From Neisseria mucosa (GTDB lineage: Bacteria; Pseudomonadota; Gammaproteobacteria; Burkholderiales; Neisseriaceae): a stretch of DNA of 64,000 nucleotides. The position numbers were made by a program, and so were the translations under genes. The stretch spans positions 2,046,001-2,110,000 of the forward strand of contig NZ_CP053939.1 in assembly GCF_013267835.1 (NCBI RefSeq), given 5' to 3'. Under the pieces are notes generated by a model that saw only the letters and a program-made list of their open reading frames with translations, did no database searches and was not told where the DNA came from. Shown here piece by piece: positions 56,080-64,000 of this stretch (position 1 is its first letter; every line of letters starts with the position of its first letter).

Positions 56080-56994
56080 ATGCAGAATTTTGGCAAAGTG
56101 GCCGTGTTGATGGGCGGCTTCTCCAGCGAGCGCGAAGTTTCTCTAGACAGCGGCGCCGCTATTTTGGCTGCCTTGAAAAGCAAAGGCGTGGATGCCCATG
56201 CGTTCGACCCCAAAGAAACCCCGTTGTCTGAATTAAAAACACAAGGTTTTCAGACGGCCTTCAATATTTTGCACGGCACTTTCGGCGAAGATGGCGCGAT
56301 TCAAGGCGCATTGGAACTGATGGGTATTCCTTATACCGGCAGCGGTGTGGCCGCTTCCGCACTGGGTATGGACAAATACCGCTGCAAACTGATTTGGCAG
56401 GCCGTGGGTTTGCCTGTTCCTGAATTTGCCGTATTGCATGACGACAGCGACTTTGATGCCGTTGAAGAAAAATTGGGCCTGCCGATGTTTGTGAAACCCG
56501 CCGCGGAAGGCAGCAGCGTCGGTGTTGTAAAAGTCAAAGAAAAAGGCCGTCTGAAAAGCGTTTACGAAGAATTGAAACATTTGCAGGGCGAAATTATTGC
56601 CGAACGCTTTATCGGCGGTGGCGAGTATTCTTGCCCGGTATTGAACGGCAAAGGTCTGCCGAGCATTCATATTATTCCGGCTACCGAGTTTTACGATTAC
56701 GAAGCCAAATACAACCGCGACGATACGGTTTATCAATGCCCGTCGGAAGATTTGAGCGAGGCAGAGGAAAACCTGATGCGTGAACTGGCCGTGCGTGGCG
56801 CGCAGGCGATTGGTGCGGACGGTTGTTCGCGCGTGGACTTTCTGAAAGATACGGACGGTAAGCTGTATCTTTTGGAAATCAATACCTTACCCGGTATGAC
56901 CAGCCACAGTTTGGTGCCAAAATCTGCAGCCCATACCGGCGTAGATTTTGCTGATTTATGTATTGAGATTTTGAAGACCGCTCATGTGGGATGA
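56080..56994 (+). CDS. ddl: D-alanine:D-alanine ligase
   Basis: 304-residue ATP-grasp enzyme that makes D-Ala-D-Ala for MurF. GGFSSEREVSLDSG is the N-terminal loop, EGSSVGVVKVKEK the ATP loop, and YLLEINTLPGMTSHSLVPK the Mg and substrate site. ATG 56080 is chosen, with AGAAA upstream, since the longer frame overlaps murC. The stop overlaps ftsQ by 11 nt. An internal DUS encodes GFQTAFN and another GRLKS. Confidence 0.96.
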   Translation: MQNFGKVAVLMGGFSSEREVSLDSGAAILAALKSKGVDAHAFDPKETPLSELKTQGFQTAFNILHGTFGEDGAIQGALELMGIPYTGSGVAASALGMDKYRCKLIWQAVGLPVPEFAVLHDDSDFDAVEEKLGLPMFVKPAAEGSSVGVVKVKEKGRLKSVYEELKHLQGEIIAERFIGGGEYSCPVLNGKGLPSIHIIPATEFYDYEAKYNRDDTVYQCPSEDLSEAEENLMRELAVRGAQAIGADGCSRVDFLKDTDGKLYLLEINTLPGMTSHSLVPKSAAHTGVDFADLCIEILKTAHVG

Positions 56995-57703
56995 TGCAGG
57001 CGCACTGGGTCGGCTGACCCGCCGGCTATTGTTGCTGATGGCCTTTCTGCTGATAGGTTCGGGCATAGCTTGGCTTTACAATTCCAAATATTTCCCTGTG
57101 AAACAGATTGCCATTCAGGGCAAGCTGAAATATGCTTCCGGCAAAGAATTACAAACCGTTGCAAGAGAGCATATCAGAGGTAATATGTTCCGCGCCGATA
57201 TTGATTCGGCGCAGGCCGCTTTTCAGGAGTTGCCTTGGATTGACTCGGCAATGGTGCGCCGCCGTTTTCCGGAAACCGTGGAAATTATCCTGACCGAGCG
57301 CGTGCCGGTTGCACACTGGCGCGCTGGCGGCTTGGTGGATAGTAAGGGTAATGTGTTTGCCGCAAGCCTGAAACAGGACCTGCCTATATTTGAAGGGCAG
57401 CAGGGGACAGGCAAAGACATGGTCAAACATTATGCGGACTTTTCCGGTATTTTGAGTCCGTTGAAACTGACCATTAAAGAATTGATCTACACGCCGCGTT
57501 CGGCATGGCTGCTTGTATTGAACAACGGCATTACCGTGCGTTTGGGGCGTGAAAACGAAATCAAACGTTTGCAGCAGTTTGCCCAGATTTGGCCGTCGTT
57601 GCTGCGTAAAAAACAAAGTCGTATCGAGTATATCGATATGCGTTATAAGGATGGTTTTTCAGTCCGTTACAGGCCGTCTGAAAATCCTTCCGACAGTGAA
57701 TAG
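56984..57703 (+). CDS. ftsQ: Cell division protein FtsQ
   Basis: 239-residue bitopic divisome protein: cytoplasmic start, one membrane segment (LLLLMAFLLIGSGIAWLY, about 15-32), POTRA domain (FPVKQIAIQGKLKYASGKEL onward, about 37-105), then the beta domain that binds FtsB-FtsL. The start overlaps ddl. It links the cytoplasmic FtsA/FtsZ ring with the periplasmic complex. A DUS encodes YRPSENPSD at its end. Confidence 0.95.
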   Translation: MWDDAGALGRLTRRLLLLMAFLLIGSGIAWLYNSKYFPVKQIAIQGKLKYASGKELQTVAREHIRGNMFRADIDSAQAAFQELPWIDSAMVRRRFPETVEIILTERVPVAHWRAGGLVDSKGNVFAASLKQDLPIFEGQQGTGKDMVKHYADFSGILSPLKLTIKELIYTPRSAWLLVLNNGITVRLGRENEIKRLQQFAQIWPSLLRKKQSRIEYIDMRYKDGFSVRYRPSENPSDSE

Positions 57704-57777
57704 CCGATTAGACGTGAAGCAATCTTGTTTCAAAAATAATCAAACCGTCAGTCAGACAACATAGCGAACGAGCAATT

Positions 57778-59031
57778 ATGGAACAACAACAAAATAAATA
57801 TATCAGTGCCTTAGACATTGGTACGTCCAAGGTCATCGCCTTAATCGGCGAGATTCGGGAAGATAATGAAATCCACATTGTCGGCTTGGGCCAAAGTCCT
57901 TCACGCGGCCTGCGTGCAGGTATGGTGACCAATATCGACGCTACCGCGCAAGCCATTCGTCAGGCGGTAGAAGATGCCGAGTTGATGGCAGATACCAAAA
58001 TTTCCCACGTTGTTACCGGTATTGCCGGTAACCATATCCGCAGCCTGAATTCACAAGGCGTGGTCAAAATTAAAGATGGCGAAGTATCGCAAGCCGACAT
58101 CGATCGTGCCATCGAAACGGCCAAAGCCATCAATATTCCGCCTGATCACAATATCTTACATACCGTGGTTCAAGAGTACATCATCGACAACCAACCCGGT
58201 GTGAAAGAGCCTATCGGCATGAGCGGCGTGCGTTTGGATACCCGTGTACACATCATTACTGGTGCGAACACTGCTTTGCAAAATATCCAAAAATGTATCC
58301 AACGCTGCGGCCTGCAAATGGATCAAATCATGCTTCAGCCTTTGGCGAGCGGTCACGCCGTTTTGACTGAAGACGAAAAAGATTTGGGTGTGTGCGTCAT
58401 CGATATCGGTGGTGGTACAACCGACATCGCGGTTTATACCAATGGCGCCATCCGCCATACCGCGGTTATTCCCGTTGCCGGCGATTTGATTACCAAAGAC
58501 TTGGCGCAAGCCCTGCGTACGCCGCACAGTGCAGCCGAGTACATCAAAATCCATTACGGTGCCGCCATTCCGACTATGGACGGCTTGGATGAAATGATTG
58601 AAGTTCCTAGTGTTGGTGACCGTCAATCACGTCAAATTTCACGCCGCGTATTGGCTGAAATCATCGGCCCGCGCGTAGAAGAGATTTTGGAATTGACGCT
58701 GAACGAATTGCGCCGTTCCGGCTTCCCTGAAGAAGTGCTGACTTCCGGTATCGTTTTGACCGGCGGTGCTTCTATGTTGACCGGTATTGTTGAGTTGGCG
58801 GAAGAAGTCTTTAATTTGCCGGCACGTATCGGTGTTCCACAAGAAATGGGCGGCGTATCCGAGCGTATCCGCAATCCACGCTATTCAACAGCAATTGGCC
58901 TGCTTCAGACGGCCTATGCTGCCGAAGAGGGTGAGCAAACCAGCCGAACCGGTGCGATTGCCCTGAATGATTCAGGTAAAAAAATGGGTCTGTGGGAAAA
59001 AATCCAAAGATTCTTCAGAGACAATTTCTGA
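57778..59031 (+). CDS. ftsA: Cell division protein FtsA
   Basis: 417-residue actin-like ATPase that anchors FtsZ to the membrane. LDIGTSKVIALIGEI is the phosphate 1 loop, VIDIGGGTTDIAVY the phosphate 2 loop, and GIVLTGGASMLTGIVELAEE the adenosine motif. The C-terminal amphipathic helix (GLWEKIQRFFRDNF) binds the membrane. It lies directly before ftsZ; a DUS encodes LLQTAYA. Confidence 0.96.
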   Translation: MEQQQNKYISALDIGTSKVIALIGEIREDNEIHIVGLGQSPSRGLRAGMVTNIDATAQAIRQAVEDAELMADTKISHVVTGIAGNHIRSLNSQGVVKIKDGEVSQADIDRAIETAKAINIPPDHNILHTVVQEYIIDNQPGVKEPIGMSGVRLDTRVHIITGANTALQNIQKCIQRCGLQMDQIMLQPLASGHAVLTEDEKDLGVCVIDIGGGTTDIAVYTNGAIRHTAVIPVAGDLITKDLAQALRTPHSAAEYIKIHYGAAIPTMDGLDEMIEVPSVGDRQSRQISRRVLAEIIGPRVEEILELTLNELRRSGFPEEVLTSGIVLTGGASMLTGIVELAEEVFNLPARIGVPQEMGGVSERIRNPRYSTAIGLLQTAYAAEEGEQTSRTGAIALNDSGKKMGLWEKIQRFFRDNF

Positions 59032-59195
59032 TAAAAGCGTTCAGGGCAGGCGGTGTAGAATCCGTTTGTCCTGAATATTTAAGTAGAATTAAACGGTTTT
59101 AAATAATTGCCAAGTGAATAATTTAAAACTTGTATATTTTCTGTTAAAAATTGTAGTAAAAATATAACGCCGACAGTCGGATGATAAGAAGATTT

Positions 59196-59223
59196 TTGCC
59201 AGTATCAGAATACTTCTTATATA
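59196..59223 (+). promoter_or_regulatory. sigma70 promoter upstream of ftsZ
   Basis: -35 TTGCCA (59196-59201), 16-nt spacer, -10 TATAAT (59218-59223) in the 252-nt ftsA-ftsZ gap. Arms AAGAAG and CTTCTT flank the spacer region. ftsZ can thus be transcribed apart from the rest of the cluster. Confidence 0.75.
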
Positions 59224-59283
59224 ATACGGATAATAAGTTATTTTTGAACCGTCCTTATAAAGCGGGGCGCGGAGGATTATTGA

Positions 59284-60483
59284 ATGGAATTTGTTTACGA
59301 CGTAGCAGAATCAGCAACAAGCCCTGCTGTTATTAAAGTTATCGGTTTGGGTGGCGGCGGCTGTAATGCCATCAACAACATGGTTGCCAACACTATTCAT
59401 GGTGTTGAGTTCATCAGTGCCAATACCGATGCGCAATCATTGGCTAAGAATAATGCGGCTAAACGCATTCAATTGGGCACAAACCTGACTCGCGGTTTGG
59501 GCGCCGGTGCAAATCCTGAAATCGGCCGAGCCGCAGCCCAAGAAGATCGCGAAGCCATCGAAGATGCCATCCGCGGTGCAAACATGCTGTTCATCACTAC
59601 CGGTATGGGTGGCGGTACAGGTACTGGCTCTGCTCCTGTTGTGGCTGAAATTGCTAAAGAAATGGGTATCCTGACCGTTGCGGTTGTAACCCGTCCGTTT
59701 GCTTACGAAGGCAAACGCGTACACATCGCTCAAGCAGGTTTGGATCAACTCAAAGAGCGCGTTGACTCCCTGATTATTATCCCGAACGATAAATTGATGA
59801 CTGCCTTGGGCGAAGACGTAACCATGCGCGAAGCTTTCCGTGCGGCCGACAATGTATTGCGTGATGCGGTTGCCGGTATTTCCGAAGTGGTGACTTGCCC
59901 GAGTGACATGATCAACTTGGACTTCGCCGACGTGAAAACCGTGATGAGCAATCGCGGCATCGCCATGATGGGTTCAGGTTTCGCGCAAGGTATCGACCGT
60001 GCCCGTTTGGCTACCGATCAAGCTATCTCCAGCCCGCTCTTGGATAACGTTACTTTGGATGGCGCACGCGGTGTATTGGTAAACATTACCACTGCTCCTG
60101 GTTGCCTGAAAATGTCTGAATTCAACGAGATTATGCGTATCGTCAACCAAAATGCACACCCTGAAGTGGAATGCAAATTTGGTGCTGCCGAAGATGAGAG
60201 CATGAGCGAAGACGCTATCCGTATTACCATCATTGCTACCGGCTTGAAAGAAAACGGTACTGACAACCAACTGCGCGCTGCTGCCCGTACCCAACAATTG
60301 GTACGCGGTGCGGAAGAAGCGCCTCAAGCTCAAAGCCAAAGCAGTGCTGAAAGCCTGGTTCGTACCAACCGCAATATCCGTTCTATGAATCTGACTGCGG
60401 CTGATTTCAGCAACCAGTCTGTACTGGATGACTTTGAAATTCCAGCAATCTTGCGCCGTCAGCAACACACTCCTGAGAAATAA
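59284..60483 (+). CDS. ftsZ: Cell division protein FtsZ
   Basis: 399-residue tubulin-like GTPase that polymerises into the Z ring. GLGGGGCNAINNMV is the nucleotide start, GGGTGTGSAP (about 107-116) the tubulin signature, and NLDFADVKTVM the T7 synergy loop. The C-terminal DFEIPAILRRQ binds FtsA and ZipA. GGAGGA precedes the ATG. A strong non-DUS terminator follows, closing the dcw cluster. Confidence 0.98.
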   Translation: MEFVYDVAESATSPAVIKVIGLGGGGCNAINNMVANTIHGVEFISANTDAQSLAKNNAAKRIQLGTNLTRGLGAGANPEIGRAAAQEDREAIEDAIRGANMLFITTGMGGGTGTGSAPVVAEIAKEMGILTVAVVTRPFAYEGKRVHIAQAGLDQLKERVDSLIIIPNDKLMTALGEDVTMREAFRAADNVLRDAVAGISEVVTCPSDMINLDFADVKTVMSNRGIAMMGSGFAQGIDRARLATDQAISSPLLDNVTLDGARGVLVNITTAPGCLKMSEFNEIMRIVNQNAHPEVECKFGAAEDESMSEDAIRITIIATGLKENGTDNQLRAAARTQQLVRGAEEAPQAQSQSSAESLVRTNRNIRSMNLTAADFSNQSVLDDFEIPAILRRQQHTPEK

Positions 60484-60498
60484 TCAGGATAAGGTATG

Positions 60499-60529
60499 AA
60501 AAGACCTGCCTTTAAGGCAGGTCTTTTTT
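60499..60529 (+). terminator. Rho-independent terminator of the dcw cluster
   Basis: AAAAGACCTGCCT pairs with AGGCAGGTCTTTTTT around TTA, directly after ftsZ. Confidence 0.92.
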
Positions 60530-60546
60530 ATTGGCAAAATAAACTC

Positions 60547-60576
60547 AAGGCCGTCTGAAAATTTTCAGACGGCCTT
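60547..60576. terminator. DUS-pair terminator after ispH
   Basis: AAGGCCGTCTGAAAA and its reverse complement abut; it ends the minus-strand ispH unit. Confidence 0.75.
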
Positions 60577-60603
60577 AAGTTTCAAATAAAGCAAATAACA
60601 AGC

Positions 60604-61572
60604 CTACCCTTTATTGAGAATTTGCTTGTTTTCGCCCTCGCGGCGCAATTCTTTAGGTAAGACAAATACAATGCTTTCTTCTGCGCCTTCTCCTTCACGT
60701 ATGGTCTCATGTCCCCAGTCTTGAATGGTTTGTAAGACTTCTCGAACCAAGACTTCGGGAGCGGATGCGCCGGCAGTCACACCGACCTTGGTTTTGTTTT
60801 CAAACCATTCTTTTTTCAGATAGGAAGCATTATCGACCATATAGGCATCAACTCCGCGCAATGCGGCTACTTCACGCAAGCGGTTGCTGTTGGAAGAGTT
60901 GGGCGAGCCGACAACAATCACGAGATCGCATTCTTCCGCCAATTCTTTAACGGCAGTTTGGCGGTTGGTTGTGGCGTAGCAGATGTCTTCTTTGTGCGGA
61001 TTGCGGATATTGGGGAAGCGTTGATTTAAGGCCGCAATAATGTCTTTGGTTTCATCTACCGATAAAGTGGTTTGGCTGACGTAGGCCAGCTTGTCAGGAT
61101 TTTTGACATTCAGCCCGGCCACATCTTCTACTGTCTCAACCAAAAACATTTTACCCGGAGGCAATTGTCCCATCGTTCCTTCTACTTCGACGTGGCCTTT
61201 GTGGCCGATCATAATGATTTCGTAATCTTGGGCATCGAGGCGGGCTACTTCTTTGTGGACTTTGGTTACCAAAGGACAGGTGGCATCAAAAACGCGGAAA
61301 CCGCGTTGTGCCGCTTCTTCCTGTACGGCTTTTGATACGCCGTGAGCCGAGTAAATCAGCGTGGCACCCCTTGGGACATCCGCCAAGTCATCGACAAATA
61401 CGGCACCTTTTGCCCGCAGATTGTCCACGACGAATTTGTTGTGAACGACCTCATGGCGGACGTAAATAGGCGCGCCGAACTCTTCGAGTGCACGTTCAAC
61501 AATGCTGATGGCGCGGTCAACGCCGGCACAAAAGCCGCGGGGATTGGCAAGGATAATGGTTTTTTGAGTCAT
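60604..61572 (-). CDS. ispH: 4-hydroxy-3-methylbut-2-enyl diphosphate reductase
   Basis: 322-residue 4Fe-4S enzyme, last step of the MEP isoprenoid pathway, giving IPP and DMAPP. Cluster cysteines are in GFCAGVDRA (about residue 16), FDATCPLV and [15 protein letters not shown] and [14 protein letters not shown] contain substrate-binding His and Glu. ATG 61572 with GGAACACAC upstream is chosen; the longer ORF overlaps lspA. It follows lspA at 13 nt on the minus strand. Confidence 0.97.
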   Translation of the reverse strand: MTQKTIILANPRGFCAGVDRAISIVERALEEFGAPIYVRHEVVHNKFVVDNLRAKGAVFVDDLADVPRGATLIYSAHGVSKAVQEEAAQRGFRVFDATCPLVTKVHKEVARLDAQDYEIIMIGHKGHVEVEGTMGQLPPGKMFLVETVEDVAGLNVKNPDKLAYVSQTTLSVDETKDIIAALNQRFPNIRNPHKEDICYATTNRQTAVKELAEECDLVIVVGSPNSSNSNRLREVAALRGVDAYMVDNASYLKKEWFENKTKVGVTAGASAPEVLVREVLQTIQDWGHETIREGEGAEESIVFVLPKELRREGENKQILNKG

Positions 61573-61585
61573 GTGTGTTCCGTTT

Positions 61586-62092
61586 TCAGACGGCCCTTGT
61601 GTCGTTTGAAGATGTTTTTTTGTGCAGCAAACCATCTAATACCAAGCAAACCGCGCCAACGCAGATAAAGCTGTCGGCAATGTTAAATGCGGGATAGAAC
61701 CAGTTTTGCCAATAGAAAAGCAGAAAATCGACAACGTGGCCGTGAATCAGACGGTCAACCACATTGCCAATTGCGCCGCCGATAATCATGGCCGCCCCCA
61801 GTTTGCCCCAGCGGCCAAACTCATCACGCCAGATGGCACGGGCCAAATACAGGCTGATAATGACGGCCAGACCTAAAAAGAAGAATTTTTGCCAGCCGCC
61901 TTGGTCGGCCAAAAAGCTGAATGCCGCGCCTGGATTATAGGCAAGCGTCAGGTCAAAAAAACCTGGAATGATATTGAGGCGTTCGCCTTCGGTAAAGTGT
62001 TTCAAGATTTCCCATTTGCTCAGTTGGTCAAGAATGATGGCAACGAGGGAAAGTAAGAAAAAGGGTGTTTTTGCAGAAGAGGATGAACTCAT
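61586..62092 (-). CDS. lspA: Signal peptidase II (lipoprotein)
   Basis: 168-residue aspartyl protease of the inner membrane that cleaves prolipoprotein signal peptides. Four hydrophobic segments; the catalytic aspartates are in [14 protein letters not shown] and [16 protein letters not shown] 62092 is chosen as it gives a normal LspA start ([16 protein letters not shown]); an in-frame upstream extension crosses a DUS. It is paired with ispH, the common arrangement in proteobacteria. Confidence 0.95.
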   Translation of the reverse strand: MSSSSSAKTPFFLLSLVAIILDQLSKWEILKHFTEGERLNIIPGFFDLTLAYNPGAAFSFLADQGGWQKFFFLGLAVIISLYLARAIWRDEFGRWGKLGAAMIIGGAIGNVVDRLIHGHVVDFLLFYWQNWFYPAFNIADSFICVGAVCLVLDGLLHKKTSSNDTRAV

Positions 62093-62240
62093 GTTTTCAG
62101 ACGGTTTATGTAATAAAGGGCTTATTTTACCTGAAAGCAGGCAGGAAGTGTTTGCGATGGTATCGACGTTAAGGCCGTCTGAAAATAGAAACGCCGCCAC
62201 TTGAATGTATCAAAGGGCGGCGTGGTAAGTATGTGCAGGC

Positions 62241-63140
62241 TTATTGGTTTTTAAGTAATGGGAAGCCCAGTTTCTCGCGGCTTTCAACGAATTTTTGAGC
62301 AACGATACGGCTCAGTGCACGAATGCGGCCGATGTAGGTTGCGCGTTCGGTAACGGAAATGGCACCTCGCGCATCCAAGAGGTTGAAAGTGTGACCGGCC
62401 TTGAGTACAAGCTCGTAAGCAGGCAGGGCAAGACTGGTGTCTTCAACTGCAAGCAGGCGTTTGGCTTGTTCTTCATAGTCGTTGAATTGGCGCAAGAGCC
62501 AATCGGCATCGCTGTATTCGAAGTTGTAGGTGGATTGTTCGACTTCGTTTTGATGATAAACGTCGCCGTAAGTCACGATGTTGCCATCAAGGGTTTTTGC
62601 CCAAACGAGATCGTACACGTTTTCTACGCCTTGCAAATACATGGCGAGGCGTTCGATACCGTAGGTGATTTCGCCGAGTACGGGGGAGCAGTCGATACCG
62701 CCTACTTGTTGGAAGTAGGTGAATTGGGTTACTTCCATGCCGTTGAGCCAAACTTCCCAACCCAAGCCCCAAGCGCCGAGAGTAGGGTTTTCCCAGTCGT
62801 CTTCGACAAAGCGGATGTCGTGTACTTTAGGGTCGATACCCAATTCGCGCAGGGAATCGAGATATAGGTCTTGAATATTGGCGGGAGCTGGTTTGAGCGC
62901 AACTTGGAATTGATAGTAGTGTTGCAGGCGGTTGGGGTTGTCGCCATAGCGGCCGTCTTTGGGGCGGCGGCTGGGTTGAACGTAAGCGGCAAACCAAGGC
63001 TCCGGGCCTAAGGCGCGCAGACAAGTGGCTGGATGGGAAGTACCGGCACCGACTTCCATATCGAAAGGTTGGATAACGGTGCAGCCTTTGTCTGCCCAGT
63101 AGTTTTGTAATTTGAAAATAATTTGTTGGAAGGTGAGCAT
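62241..63140 (-). CDS. glyQ: Glycyl-tRNA synthetase alpha subunit
   Basis: 299-residue catalytic subunit of glycyl-tRNA synthetase, a class II core. [32 protein letters not shown] and [22 protein letters not shown] are the class II motif regions and glycine site. It partners the GlyS beta subunit, coded at the left edge of the window, about 61 kb away. Single gene with its own leader. Confidence 0.97.
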   Translation of the reverse strand: MLTFQQIIFKLQNYWADKGCTVIQPFDMEVGAGTSHPATCLRALGPEPWFAAYVQPSRRPKDGRYGDNPNRLQHYYQFQVALKPAPANIQDLYLDSLRELGIDPKVHDIRFVEDDWENPTLGAWGLGWEVWLNGMEVTQFTYFQQVGGIDCSPVLGEITYGIERLAMYLQGVENVYDLVWAKTLDGNIVTYGDVYHQNEVEQSTYNFEYSDADWLLRQFNDYEEQAKRLLAVEDTSLALPAYELVLKAGHTFNLLDARGAISVTERATYIGRIRALSRIVAQKFVESREKLGFPLLKNQ

Positions 63141-63221
63141 GGTGGATGGAATAGATTGGAATAAAGAGGGTATTTTACTGTTTTGAGCCTGTTTTGGATA
63201 GGCTGAAGGAAGCGGCGTAGG

Positions 63222-63404
63222 TTATTTGCCGTCCAATAGGTCTGAAAAAGGGTCGTCTTCTGAAGAAACGGTGTATTTTTCTTGTGCCCATTCGCCTAAA
63301 TCAATGAGTTTGCACCGTTTGCTGCAGAAAGGGCGGTAGGGGCTGTCGGTGTTCCAAACGACTTCTTTGTGGCAGGTCGGACATTTTACAACAGGAGCGG
63401 TCAT
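63222..63404 (-). CDS. yacG: DNA gyrase inhibitor YacG
   Basis: 60-residue zinc-ribbon protein: CPTCHKEV (Cys9, Cys12) and [19 protein letters not shown] (Cys27, Cys31) bind zinc. YacG binds the GyrB C-terminus and inhibits gyrase in E. coli. Its ATG overlaps the coaE stop (ATGA), the usual coupling downstream of coaE in the pilD-coaE-yacG neighbourhood. Confidence 0.95.
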   Translation of the reverse strand: MTAPVVKCPTCHKEVVWNTDSPYRPFCSKRCKLIDLGEWAQEKYTVSSEDDPFSDLLDGK

Positions 63405-64000
63405 GCAGTTTCTTTCAGTGATTGTGCAATGGATTGATAGTATTGATGCAGGCGGAAAACCTTGATTTTTGCTTCTTCCAAGCTATGAGTATTGTTCAAT
63501 ACATCGTCAGCATGAAGTAGTCTGTCAGATCGGGAAGCTTGGGTAGCCATGATTTGGCTCGTCTGCTCTTCTGAAAAACCATTGCGTTGATATACGCGTT
63601 CGATTTGGACGGATTCTGGAACATCTACAACTAAAATGCGGTCGGTCTCCGCTTTAAATGCCGGATTCTCAATTAAAAGCGGGACATCGACAATGCCGTA
63701 GGCAGAGGAAGCAAGTTTTTGTTTCTGCTGTTGGATTTTGTTTAAGATTAATGGCAGAAGCAGGTTTTCCAGTTGTTTTTTGGATTGAGGCCGTCTGAAA
63801 ACTTCTTCCCGTAAAGCCGTACGATTCAGACGGCCTTCGCTGTCAAAAACCTCATCACCGAAAAGCTGGCGGATGGCTGGAAGCGCTTCGCCGTTTTCAG
63901 CGGTCAGTGAGCGGCTGATGGCATCGGCATCGATAATGGGTACGCCAAGTTCGGCAAACATTTGGGCGATAGATGATTTGCCGCTGCCGATACCGCCGGT
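63401..64000 (-). CDS. coaE: Dephospho-CoA kinase, 5' end missing
   Basis: The last 199 residues of CoaE, the final enzyme of coenzyme A synthesis. The right edge still encodes the P-loop [10 protein letters not shown], so only about seven to ten residues are missing. DADAISRSL and VDVPLLIEN are typical. In Neisseria this gene usually follows pilD, which would lie just past the window. Two DUS lie inside, giving GRLN and RRPQS. Confidence 0.95.
   Translation of the reverse strand, partial: TGGIGSGKSSIAQMFAELGVPIIDADAISRSLTAENGEALPAIRQLFGDEVFDSEGRLNRTALREEVFRRPQSKKQLENLLLPLILNKIQQQKQKLASSAYGIVDVPLLIENPAFKAETDRILVVDVPESVQIERVYQRNGFSEEQTSQIMATQASRSDRLLHADDVLNNTHSLEEAKIKVFRLHQYYQSIAQSLKETA

Overview
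The window is a chromosomal segment of a Neisseria species, most likely a commensal of the N. subflava / N. flavescens / N. perflava group. The evidence is the very dense DNA uptake sequence (DUS) in its AG dialect (AGGCCGTCTGAA), often as inverted pairs acting as terminators; an intact Neisseria-type dcw (division and cell wall) cluster; and petABC, sspAB, luxS and mntX of Neisseria type. It also carries an adhE gene, and its penA (ftsI) resembles the commensal donors of mosaic penA alleles. The species call is an inference from memory of DUS dialects and protein sequences, not from a search.

Layout. 1-2.2 kb: the 3' end of glyS, the Fe-S carrier gene mrp and a tRNA-Lys gene with a consensus promoter. 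2.3-6.3 kb (minus): an operon of a BtrH-like protein, a secreted SH3-like protein and an ABC-2 transporter. 6.4-9.9 kb: an RnfB-like ferredoxin, a YchJ protein, SuhB and RsmE. 9.95-12 kb: an acyl carrier protein, a ketosynthase and a chain-length-factor-like protein. These three, with the BtrH/ABC operon, may form a split, uncharacterised acyl-lipid or polyketide-like pathway. 12-19.4 kb: a Pro/Thr-rich secreted protein, LuxS, frataxin, LptM, LysA, SlyX, an Na+/H+ antiporter and an MFS carrier. 19.4-22.3 kb: AdhE behind an FNR-type promoter. 22.4-28.1 kb: LeuRS with an extra AT-rich domain, DnaJ, MntX under a yybP-ykoY manganese riboswitch, and a pseudouridine synthase. 28.2-34.5 kb: MetR, a Nif3-family protein, cytochrome bc1, SspA/SspB, tRNA-Ala and tRNA-Met, then MidA.

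36-60.5 kb is the dcw cluster: mraZ-rsmH-ftsL-ftsI-murE-[M23 lipoprotein, two membrane proteins]-murF-[49-aa protein]-mraY-[truncated globin, two Sel1 proteins]-murD-[amidase]-ftsW-murG-murC-ddl-ftsQ-ftsA-ftsZ. It covers the cytoplasmic and lipid steps of peptidoglycan synthesis and the divisome, with accessory genes inserted at several junctions. mraZ is preceded by a sigma70 promoter and three TGG(G/T) boxes spaced 10 bp apart, the hallmark of MraZ autoregulation. 60.5-64 kb (minus): ispH, lspA, glyQ, yacG and the 3' part of coaE.

DUS copies are so dense that many genes encode them as the peptides GRLK or FQTA(F). Variant dialects (AGGTCGTCTGAA; AGGCAGCCTGAA) mark a few places, notably the amidase block, where DNA may have come from other Neisseriaceae.
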